Made by a program: the position numbers and the translations under genes. DNA of 64,000 nt from Anaerolineae bacterium (GTDB taxonomy: Bacteria; Chloroflexota; Anaerolineae; Aggregatilineales; J027): assembly GCA_008933735.1 (NCBI GenBank), contig WBUL01000004.1:62001-126000 (forward strand). The letters are read 5' to 3'. Shown in pieces: positions 58,276 to 64,000 of this stretch. How positions within the stretch are numbered: position 1 is the first letter of the stretch; each line of letters opens with the position of its first letter. The notes under the pieces are model-generated. The model was not told the origin of the DNA, did no database searches, and saw only the letters and a program-made list of their open reading frames with translations.

Positions 58276-58780
58276 GGCTGATTTTTATCCATTGGGAGGT
58301 ATCGAAGCGGGCAGCAATATCCTTCAAACACAGGCCGAATTGAGCGTGGACAAAATCCGGCGCAATTTCCGCAAGGGGCAGCACCACATGGGCGTAGTGC
58401 AAAATCGCCTCATCCGGTACACACCAGGGCTTGGAGCCATATCTAAACGCGGCGTCTCCCCACAATGAAATATCCAGGTCAATGGTGCGTGGGGCATTTT
58501 TGTTTGAGGGGTCGCGCCGCCGCTTAAGTTGTTTTTCAATCATATCAATGACCTGTGTTTTGAACGCTTCTGGGGTAAGGGAGGTATGAATTTTGACGGC
58601 CATGTTCAAAAAATCCGGCTGGTTGATAAAACCCTGCGGAGGGGTGCGGTAAGCGGAAGAAATCGCCAATACCGTACACACCTCCCGCAGCAGTTGAACT
58701 GCCCGGCGCAGATTTTTCTCCGGCTCAATATTTGAACCCAGCGAAAGATATACGTCAGGCAGGTGCTCGTCAGTAGACAT
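58265..58780 (-). CDS. folK: 2-amino-4-hydroxy-6-hydroxymethyldihydropteridine pyrophosphokinase
   Basis: 171 aa. HPPK signatures: VYLSLGSNIEPEKNLRRAV at the N-terminus, SSAYRTPPQGFINQPDFLNMAVKI (quoted as YRTPPQGFINQPDFLNMAV) and the metal-binding RDPSNKNAPRTIDLDISLWG with IDLD. Length is normal for the family. It transfers pyrophosphate from ATP to the pterin in folate synthesis. It overlaps the end of rsgA by 11 bp and is probably co-transcribed with it. No other folate gene is nearby. Confidence 0.95.
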   Translation of the reverse strand: MSTDEHLPDVYLSLGSNIEPEKNLRRAVQLLREVCTVLAISSAYRTPPQGFINQPDFLNMAVKIHTSLTPEAFKTQVIDMIEKQLKRRRDPSNKNAPRTIDLDISLWGDAAFRYGSKPWCVPDEAILHYAHVVLPLAEIAPDFVHAQFGLCLKDIAARFDTSQWIKISLME

Positions 58781-59717
58781 ACTGTTCTTCTAAATCTTCC
58801 CGTAAACGCAAATAACTGTCGTACCGCTCTGGAGTAATGCTGCCCTTTTCAACCGCTTCCCGTACCGCGCAGCCTGGCTCATGATGATGGGTGCAGTCTG
58901 CAAAACGGCATTTTTCGACAAAAGGGCGGATTTCCCGGAAGTAGGAATCAAGCTCATGCGGCTCAATATCCCAGGGAGCAAGCGCCCGAATGCCCGGTGT
59001 GTCGGCAACATAGCCGCCGATTTCCAGCGGAATCAGTTGGCTGAAGCGGGTCGTATGTCGGCCTTTCTGGCTCGATTGGCTGATATGAGAGGTTTCCAGT
59101 TTAAGCCCCGGCTGAATGGCATTCAGCAGGCTGCTTTTCCCCACTCCAGAGGGGCCGGTGAATACCGATACTTTATCTTTCAGCAGGTCGTGCAGCGCTT
59201 CAATCCCCAGGTGCTGTTTAGCGCTCACGTACACCACCGGATAACCAATTGATGCGTAGATTTGAAAAACGCTTTGATAAATGGGAGCTTCGATAAGGTC
59301 GATTTTGTTCACGCAGATGACAATAGACGGAATATGTCCTTTTTCCGCCGCCACCAGCAAACGATCTAACATCCGGGGTTGCGGTTGCGGCTGCGCCGCC
59401 GCCATCACGAAGATCGTCTGATCGCAATTCGCAATAATGATTTGCTCTTTTTCCATGGAAGTCCCAACCGCCGAGGAGGGGTCAACACGCGAGAGGATAT
59501 TCTGACGTTCAAGAACCTCTACAATGGTGCCTCTGTCGTCCTCCTCATGCCGTTCAATCACTACATGGTCGCCAAGTGCTACTAAATCGCTGGTCAGTTC
59601 GTCGGTATCTTTTAACCGCCCCGCGACCTGACACATCACCGTATCTAACGACGTTTTTACCCAGTAAAACCCACTTTGCGTCCTCACCACTAATCCACTG
59701 TTGTCGGAGAAAATCAC
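58770..59717 (-). CDS. rsgA: Ribosome small-subunit-dependent GTPase A
   Basis: 315 aa from GTG 59717, which has GAGGAG 9 nt upstream; the TTG at 59726 directly abuts that site. An N-terminal OB domain (VALGDHVVIERHEEDDRGTI) precedes a circularly permuted GTPase: G4 ICVNKIDLI, G5 VYVSAKQHLG, G1 FTGPSGVGKSSLLNAI, G2 region KGRHTTRF and G3 VADTPGIRAL. The C-terminal zinc site reads CRFADCTHHHEPGCAV. It acts in late maturation of the 30S subunit. The gene order rsgA-folK on one strand suggests a small operon. Confidence 0.96.
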   Translation of the reverse strand: MIFSDNSGLVVRTQSGFYWVKTSLDTVMCQVAGRLKDTDELTSDLVALGDHVVIERHEEDDRGTIVEVLERQNILSRVDPSSAVGTSMEKEQIIIANCDQTIFVMAAAQPQPQPRMLDRLLVAAEKGHIPSIVICVNKIDLIEAPIYQSVFQIYASIGYPVVYVSAKQHLGIEALHDLLKDKVSVFTGPSGVGKSSLLNAIQPGLKLETSHISQSSQKGRHTTRFSQLIPLEIGGYVADTPGIRALAPWDIEPHELDSYFREIRPFVEKCRFADCTHHHEPGCAVREAVEKGSITPERYDSYLRLREDLEEQYVY

Positions 59718-59806
59718 ACAGTTCAACTCCTCTATTGACCAAAATCCAATGCTTTAATTATATTGAAATCCCAAAAGCAGAATATGAGAAGAAAGAAACT
59801 TGGTCA

Positions 59807-60223
59807 ATGGCAACAATCGCAGTCATCCAGAGCCAGTTTTCCATCCTGAATGAAGAGCCCCGGCGTCTTACCGGCTTTTCCAAGCAGGTACACCAGAAAT
59901 TTTTCGGCGTGCTGGTTGAAGAAAGCGGGCACACGGTTCATACTGCAAAAACACTGGACGATTACCAGCAAAAAGGCTATGAAAAACCTGACATCGTCAT
60001 TTGCGCTCCATTCCCGGAAATCGGTAATCCTGCCCCCGGCTTTGTGGAAATCCAGCGCTTACAGGAAACTTTTGGAGATACCCCTCTCATCGTGTGGTCA
60101 ACCCGCACCGAGGAATCAATTCGGCAAAGTGTACTGAACGATTACGGGGCAAAGGAATACTACCGGGGCACGCTGCTGGACGCACCCGATGATTTTGCTG
60201 ATATGGTGTTAAAATACACGTGA
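59807..60223 (+). CDS. Receiver-like protein lacking the phospho-acceptor Asp
   Basis: 138 aa from ATG 59807, where the translation begins a beta-alpha fold (MATIAVIQSQFSIL). The pattern of KPDIVICAPFPEIGNPAPGF, DTPLIVWSTRTEESIRQSVL and GAKEYYRGTLLDAPDDFADM follows a CheY-like layout. The position of the phospho-acceptor (usually DxxMP after the third strand) reads ICAPFPE, without Asp. The final Lys position reads EYYRG. It is therefore a pseudo-receiver or a different flavodoxin-like protein. The next gene starts one base after its stop. Confidence 0.6.
   Translation: MATIAVIQSQFSILNEEPRRLTGFSKQVHQKFFGVLVEESGHTVHTAKTLDDYQQKGYEKPDIVICAPFPEIGNPAPGFVEIQRLQETFGDTPLIVWSTRTEESIRQSVLNDYGAKEYYRGTLLDAPDDFADMVLKYT
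60210..60215 (+). promoter_or_regulatory. -10-like box 9 nt before the small membrane protein gene
   Basis: TAAAAT, 9 nt, ATG 60225, inside the end of the preceding gene. No ribosome site is visible; coupling to the preceding stop is an alternative explanation. Confidence 0.3.
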
Positions 60224-60224
60224 T

Positions 60225-60629
60225 ATGGCGCAGGATACACAACACTCCCGTAGACCGCAGCAGGGCACAGCCCTGGCTGGATTTTTTCTGGCCTGTATGG
60301 GATGGCTTGGCTTGTTTTTTCTGATTCGGGGCGTGGTTCCGCGTGCCGGAGCCCGTTGGATGTTTTTCGTGCTGCTGTACATTGCGGTCGCGGGAACGGT
60401 CATCCCGCTCGCCAAATATTTGAACGAGCGCTTTCGTGGTCGATACCACGAACCACCGGATTGGGTGTCCGTCCGGCAGGGGTTATGGGTGGGACTGTAC
60501 GCAACAACCTGCATGTGGCTGCAAATCCCTCGCGTTTTGAATCTGACCATTGCCTTTTTCCTGGCGCTGAGTCTGATTGTGATCGAAGTTTTTTTACGTC
60601 TGCGGGAACGCAGTTTATACGGGTATTGA
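60225..60629 (+). CDS. Small membrane protein, four predicted helices
   Basis: 134 aa. Hydrophobic helices at about 17-38 (ALAGFFLACMGWLGLFFLI), 47-66 (WMFFVLLYIAVAGTVIPLA), 86-104 and 106-124 (VLNLTIAFFLALSLIVIEVF), with short basic loops. No recognised motif. Its start is one base after the stop of the pseudo-receiver gene, and the RmlC-like gene follows 11 bp after its own stop, so the three may form an operon. Function unknown. Confidence 0.7.
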   Translation: MAQDTQHSRRPQQGTALAGFFLACMGWLGLFFLIRGVVPRAGARWMFFVLLYIAVAGTVIPLAKYLNERFRGRYHEPPDWVSVRQGLWVGLYATTCMWLQIPRVLNLTIAFFLALSLIVIEVFLRLRERSLYGY

Positions 60630-60640
60630 GGAGCGAAAGC

Positions 60641-61213
60641 GTGCCTTTTGAACTGGAAAGCGAGCATTTCGACGGGGCAGTGAAGGTCATTATCCCTAGA
60701 GTGTTCCCCGATGATCGTGGCTTTTTCATGGAAACCTACCGCAAAGATATGTTTACCTCACTGGGGATACCCTACGATTTTGTGCAGGACAATCATTCGC
60801 GCTCGGCCAGGGGGGTGATTCGCGGCTTACACTTCCAATGGGATCAGCCGTTGGCAAAGCTGATGCGGGTCACTGTGGGGTCTGTGTTTCTCGTTGCTGT
60901 TGATATTCGCAAGGGATCACCCACCCTGGGGCAGTGGTTTGGGCTTGAGGTTTCGGCAGAAAACAAACGCCAGGTATTTGCGCTCCCCGGTTTTGCACGG
61001 GGATTTTGCGTGCTTTCGGATGCAGCAGAATTACAATACAAGTGTACCGCCCTCTACAATCCACGCGGCGAGGGCGGCATCTTGTGGAATGACCCCGAAA
61101 TTGGGATTTCGTGGCCTACGGATAATCCGGTTCTCTCTGAGAAAGATAAAAAGGCCTGGTCATTAAGAGAATGGCTGGAACTGGACCACGCCAACCATTT
61201 TATCTATCCCTGA
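60641..61213 (+). CDS. dTDP-4-dehydrorhamnose 3,5-epimerase-like protein (RmlC family)
   Basis: 190 aa from GTG 60641 with GAGGAG 5 nt upstream; the open frame extends 5' across the previous gene without domain homology. The cupin has RmlC landmarks: VIIPRVFPDDRGFFMETYRKDMF (quoted as IPRVFPDDRGFFMETYRKD), RSARGVIRGLHFQWDQPLAKL with the catalytic His, VAVDIRKGSPTLGQW and ALPGFARGFCVLSDAAELQYKC (catalytic Tyr in LQYKC). It likely acts on a dTDP-keto-sugar for surface glycans. No other rml gene is in the window, so the exact sugar is uncertain. Confidence 0.9.
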   Translation: MPFELESEHFDGAVKVIIPRVFPDDRGFFMETYRKDMFTSLGIPYDFVQDNHSRSARGVIRGLHFQWDQPLAKLMRVTVGSVFLVAVDIRKGSPTLGQWFGLEVSAENKRQVFALPGFARGFCVLSDAAELQYKCTALYNPRGEGGILWNDPEIGISWPTDNPVLSEKDKKAWSLREWLELDHANHFIYP

Positions 61214-61221
61214 AAAATTGC

Positions 61222-62229
61222 CTATCGTGTGAACGCGGCACGCCCCCAGTAACCTTCTGAACCCACCACCGTGACGTACTGGATTGAATCCGCACTCAGG
61301 TTAGTAGGGATGAACGTCGCAAAGAGATTTCCGTTCGCGTCCGTCAGGCCGCTAAAACGAATCCCACCACTAAAATCCGTTGGCGAAGCCGCCACATACA
61401 CATCAAACCGTGAGCTGATGGGAAAACCAGAGCTGTTGATGGTTAGCTGGCTGGCCTGCACGTTAAAACTGGCTGCGACGGTCCGGTAAAACGGTGACCC
61501 TGTGATAATGTTTCCAGTTGGCACGTTAGTATAGGGTCCTCCTGTGCCAAACTGCGGATTCGGGGCGGGTGGATTGGCTGGAATACAGACAGTTGTTCCG
61601 GCGGGTACATAGTTCGGATTGGTAATTCGATTGGCCGTCAGCAGTTGATCCCAGGTCAGACCATACAGCAGCCCGATCCGGAACAGATTCTCGCCAGAAC
61701 GCACTGTATGCAGCACACGGCAGTTCTGACCGGAAATTACCTGTCCGGTTGTTGGCGTGGACCCAGTTGGGCCACCAGTTGCGCTGGTTCTCGGAACACA
61801 CAAGACCCATCCGGTTTGAATATAGTTCGGGTCAGCCAGATTATTGGCGGCTGCCAGAATATTCCACGTCACATTATAAATACGCCCAATCGCACGCAGA
61901 TCTTCGCCCCGCCGCACCGTATGGAAAGCGCGGCAAGTTGAACCTGTGACCTGTCCCGTTGATGGTGGGGTACCTGTGGTGGGGCCGCCAGTGCCGAATG
62001 GGATACACAAGACTGTCCCAGCCTGAATATAATTGGGATTGGCAAGATTATTGGCTGCAACCAGTTGATCCCAGGTCAGGTTATACAGCAGCCCAATGCT
62101 GAACAGATTTTCCCCGCGCTGGACGGTGTGGAAGGTGCTGCATCCGGACTGCTGTGCGGAAGCCATCTGAGGAATGAAGGTCGCAAGTATCAGAATTAAA
62201 ATTAAGCCCAAATAACGAGCAATTTTCAT
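61222..62229 (-). CDS. Secreted protein with three LysM repeats and a C-terminal beta domain
   Basis: 335 aa from ATG 62229, with GGAGAAGAAG upstream. A signal peptide (MKIARYLGLILILILATFI, cut near ASAQQ) is followed by three Cys-containing LysM-like modules at about 30-75, 95-140 and 165-210. Each has FHTVQRGENLFSIG-type starts and a VLCIPF-type end; the paired Cys near start and end may form disulphides. The C-terminal 100 residues form an Ig-like beta domain (FPISSRFDVYVAASPTDFSG). It is probably a wall-binding surface protein. Divergent from the beta-propeller gene. Confidence 0.9.
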   Translation of the reverse strand: MKIARYLGLILILILATFIPQMASAQQSGCSTFHTVQRGENLFSIGLLYNLTWDQLVAANNLANPNYIQAGTVLCIPFGTGGPTTGTPPSTGQVTGSTCRAFHTVRRGEDLRAIGRIYNVTWNILAAANNLADPNYIQTGWVLCVPRTSATGGPTGSTPTTGQVISGQNCRVLHTVRSGENLFRIGLLYGLTWDQLLTANRITNPNYVPAGTTVCIPANPPAPNPQFGTGGPYTNVPTGNIITGSPFYRTVAASFNVQASQLTINSSGFPISSRFDVYVAASPTDFSGGIRFSGLTDANGNLFATFIPTNLSADSIQYVTVVGSEGYWGRAAFTR

Positions 62230-62256
62230 GTCTTCTTCTCCGCATTTTCTACAATT

Positions 62257-62262
62257 ATGATA
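62257..62262 (-). promoter_or_regulatory. -10-like box of the LysM gene
   Basis: TATCAT on the minus strand, 27 nt before ATG 62229. The plus strand reads TATGAT at 62256-62261, 11 nt before ATG 62273. Confidence 0.4.
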
Positions 62263-62272
62263 CAGGCGGTGT

Positions 62273-63610
62273 ATGTACACAATGTTTACGAGAAAAGCAG
62301 TTTTCCTATCGGCTATAATCCTAGCGCTTTACAGTCTGATTCCGCAAAATTTGCACGCCGCACAGACCGGTTTTCTGTTGATTCGTATCATTGAACCTGG
62401 GGCGACTCAACATCCCAGCCGTTTGTTTCTGGCGGACATTGCCAATGGCAGTCTTTCTGAACTGCTGGTTGAGGATCGCAGCATCGCCTCACCCTGGTTT
62501 GGCTGGTCGCCGGATGGGCAAACCCTGGCCTACCTTGCTCCAGCGCGGCGGGGCCTTAACTACGAATTGTGGCTGGGGAACGCCAACGGCACCAATTTAC
62601 GAACGCCGTTTTTAACCGAAGGCCAGCAAACCCCCGTCGCCGCCGCCTGGAATCCAGCGTTTAGTATTGTTGCTGTTGCAACGGTCAGCCAGGAAACACG
62701 CGATGGGCTTTTTCTGGTCAATGCAACCAGTGATAATGTTGTTTTCCTTACTGAAGAACAATTTTCTCAGGCTCCCCTTCTGGATTGGTCGCGGGATGCT
62801 TATAAACTTGCCTACAGCACTGCCGATAATGCTCTCAAAATCATCAATACGGCTGACCGTTTCATCTACACCGCCCAGAATCCGGATTCTTCGATTCCGA
62901 CCCTTCCACCGTATTTTGTGACCGGATGGACGGCCAACGATTCACAGTACCTGTGGACAGATGACCGGTATCAAACTCTGCAACCTATACAGGCTGAAGT
63001 CGATCCCTTTGAAGTTCGTATGTTCAGCGATGGTAACCGTCTGCTGTATTTTGATGGTCTCACCTTTTACCAGATCAACCCTAACACGGGCAGAACCGTG
63101 ACACAGGACAATATTCCGGCAGGGTGGTTTGTTGAGGATTATGGGATTGCTGAGGATAGAACGGTATTTTTGAATGTTCTGCAATCCGATGCCAGCGGCA
63201 ACTCAGTAATGCAGTGCTACCGCTGGGATGGTGCGGACTGGCTGTCGGTCAAGCAGGAGATCGGTGGCACATGGACACATACACGCTGCGTGGTGCTGGC
63301 AGGTGGCACCTATATCGCCTTAACAGGCACGCTCGCGCCGGAATCATGGGAACGTATTCCGGAAGCTCTGCTGTTTTCGCTGTACCTGGTGCCAACTGAT
63401 TTATCGCGTCTGGTCAAAATAACGGATCTTTATGCTGGTTTTGAAGTCGCCCCGATCGGTTTTTCGCCGCGCCGCGAGCAGGCCGTTTTCCAGGAAGGTC
63501 AGGAAATTGTCGTCTATAATTTGCAAGGGGAACGAGTCCGGCTGGCGACACTGCAAGACCTTGACATCACCAGCCCCTGGATACAGTATACATTCCGGTG
63601 GCAGCCCTAA
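62273..63610 (+). CDS. Exported TolB-like beta-propeller protein
   Basis: 445 aa from ATG 62273 (ATG 62282 is also possible). A signal peptide (about 8-27, AVFLSAIILALYSLIPQNLHA) precedes a beta-propeller with PD40/TolB-like blades: WFGWSPDGQTLAYLAPA, AAWNPAFSIVAVATVSQE, LLDWSRDAYKLAYSTADNAL, GWTANDSQYLWTDDRYQ and GFSPRREQAVFQEGQEIVVY. There is no catalytic domain. It is likely an extracytoplasmic scaffold or sensor. Its stop overlaps the convergent beta-lactamase-like gene by 4 bp. Confidence 0.85.
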   Translation: MYTMFTRKAVFLSAIILALYSLIPQNLHAAQTGFLLIRIIEPGATQHPSRLFLADIANGSLSELLVEDRSIASPWFGWSPDGQTLAYLAPARRGLNYELWLGNANGTNLRTPFLTEGQQTPVAAAWNPAFSIVAVATVSQETRDGLFLVNATSDNVVFLTEEQFSQAPLLDWSRDAYKLAYSTADNALKIINTADRFIYTAQNPDSSIPTLPPYFVTGWTANDSQYLWTDDRYQTLQPIQAEVDPFEVRMFSDGNRLLYFDGLTFYQINPNTGRTVTQDNIPAGWFVEDYGIAEDRTVFLNVLQSDASGNSVMQCYRWDGADWLSVKQEIGGTWTHTRCVVLAGGTYIALTGTLAPESWERIPEALLFSLYLVPTDLSRLVKITDLYAGFEVAPIGFSPRREQAVFQEGQEIVVYNLQGERVRLATLQDLDITSPWIQYTFRWQP

Positions 63611-64000
63611 CCGAACTTGGGAGGCTCACCTGTTGGCTGATTTTGCGGTTGGGGAATCGGCAGAGTGATATCCCCACCCAATAAATCAGGGATGACAGGT
63701 TCGGCAAATATGTTGCAGGTTTCCGGCACATCCTTTGGTGTTGTGCTGGGGATCGCGGCACTGGGGTTAAAATAATTCCAGGCCGTGCGCGAAATTTCTT
63801 CCAATACAGGGAAGGACTGCTCATAATTGAGCCAGCTTGTGCGCTCGTGGTAAATCATGGCGATAACGTAATTTTTCTCCGGGCCAAACACAATTCCTGC
63901 GTCGCCATGTGTGTTATTGACCCAACCATGTTTATGGGCGATCAATGCCTCTGCTCCGACGCCGGCCTCTATCAGGGCGCCTATTTTGTTGGCTCGCATA
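63607..64000 (-). CDS. Class A beta-lactamase-like serine hydrolase, 5' part cut by window edge
   Basis: At least 130 C-terminal residues; the frame is open to the right edge, so the nucleophile region is not seen. AHKHGWVNNTHGDAGIVFGPEKNYVIAMIY (quoted as HKHGWVNNTHGDAGIVFGP) is the KTG-box region of beta-lactamase2-type (PF13354) enzymes, with K-H-G in place of K-T-G. The tail is Pro-rich (TLPIPQPQNQPTGEPP). Relatives include beta-lactamases and penicillin-binding peptidases of the cell wall. Antibiotic hydrolysis cannot be claimed from this fragment. Confidence 0.75.
   Translation of the reverse strand, partial: MRANKIGALIEAGVGAEALIAHKHGWVNNTHGDAGIVFGPEKNYVIAMIYHERTSWLNYEQSFPVLEEISRTAWNYFNPSAAIPSTTPKDVPETCNIFAEPVIPDLLGGDITLPIPQPQNQPTGEPPKFG

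Noticed and set aside
60302-60640. 113-codon N-terminal extension of the RmlC-like frame
   Set aside because: It overlaps the membrane-protein gene out of frame, has no family match, and GTG 60641 has a good GAGGAG site at which the RmlC fold begins.
1-64000. Prophage, insertion sequence, integron, toxin-antitoxin or biosynthetic gene cluster
   Set aside because: No transposase, integrase, phage structural gene, terminal inverted repeats, attachment-like repeats next to the tRNA, or synthase-type genes are visible in any frame.

Overview
The window is chromosomal DNA of a free-living bacterium that looks like a member of the Chloroflexota, probably near the Anaerolineae. This is an inference from gene content. 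Exported proteins carry Thr/Pro-rich stalks, LysM repeats and lipoboxes. There is a Ser/Thr kinase with a large outer part, a sortase, a MecA_N-type penicillin-binding protein and several DUF2723/GT39-type membrane glycosyltransferases. I see no lipopolysaccharide or outer-membrane assembly gene. Coding density is very high, no gap between genes exceeds 300 bases, and no prophage, insertion sequence, CRISPR array or rRNA is visible. One tRNA (Arg, anticodon TCT) is present.

Layout. 1-3.1 kb: a CorC-type membrane protein cut by the window edge, an RRM-PHAX RNA-binding protein, a response regulator and a TIM-barrel protein. 3.1-8.2 kb: LysM and M23 cell-wall proteins, a histidine kinase and a metal/corrinoid-binding protein. 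8.2-14.3 kb: a minus-strand run with a degenerate S51-type peptidase, a gamma-glutamylcyclotransferase-like protein, M20 and LmbE hydrolases, a PSP1 protein, a TGS-uridine-kinase-like protein and the tRNA. 14.3-16.4 kb: two unrecognised genes. 16.5-20.3 kb: a TetR-regulated MFS exporter and a class III aminotransferase. 21.2-26 kb: sortase, glycosidase-like protein, M28 peptidase, ECF sigma factor with a membrane partner, and DUF1232. 26-34 kb: glycosyltransferase, bactofilin-like membrane protein, metal ABC transporter, TyrA-like, HD and site-2 protease proteins. 34-37 kb: asparaginyl-tRNA synthetase, GNAT, a cysteine-free family-4-like uracil-DNA glycosylase. 37-44 kb: the Ser/Thr kinase and an MBOAT/SGNH O-acetylation pair. 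44-52 kb: FHA, rhodanese, Maf, GT39-like, PBP and a helicase-associated-domain protein. 52.5-59.7 kb: the second RRM-PHAX protein, a TPR protein, an amino-acid dehydrogenase, a CoaE-GNAT fusion, WD40, FolK and RsgA. 59.8-64 kb: a pseudo-receiver, an RmlC-like epimerase, a LysM protein, a beta-propeller protein and a partial beta-lactamase-like protein.

The most unusual content is a pair of paralogous proteins (1005-1790 and 52572-53315). Each joins an RRM to a domain strongly resembling the RNA-binding domain of the eukaryotic snRNA-export adaptor PHAX, followed by a helical tail with a shared ending. A second theme is promoter architecture. Several genes have a TATAAT-like -10 box 23-31 nt before the start codon with little -35 signal. 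At least five others have such a box only 7-9 nt before the ATG and no clear ribosome-binding site, which suggests leaderless transcripts. Other oddities are a CoaE-GNAT fusion, the cysteine-free uracil-DNA glycosylase, a peptidase-like protein without its nucleophile, and seven tail-to-tail gene overlaps.
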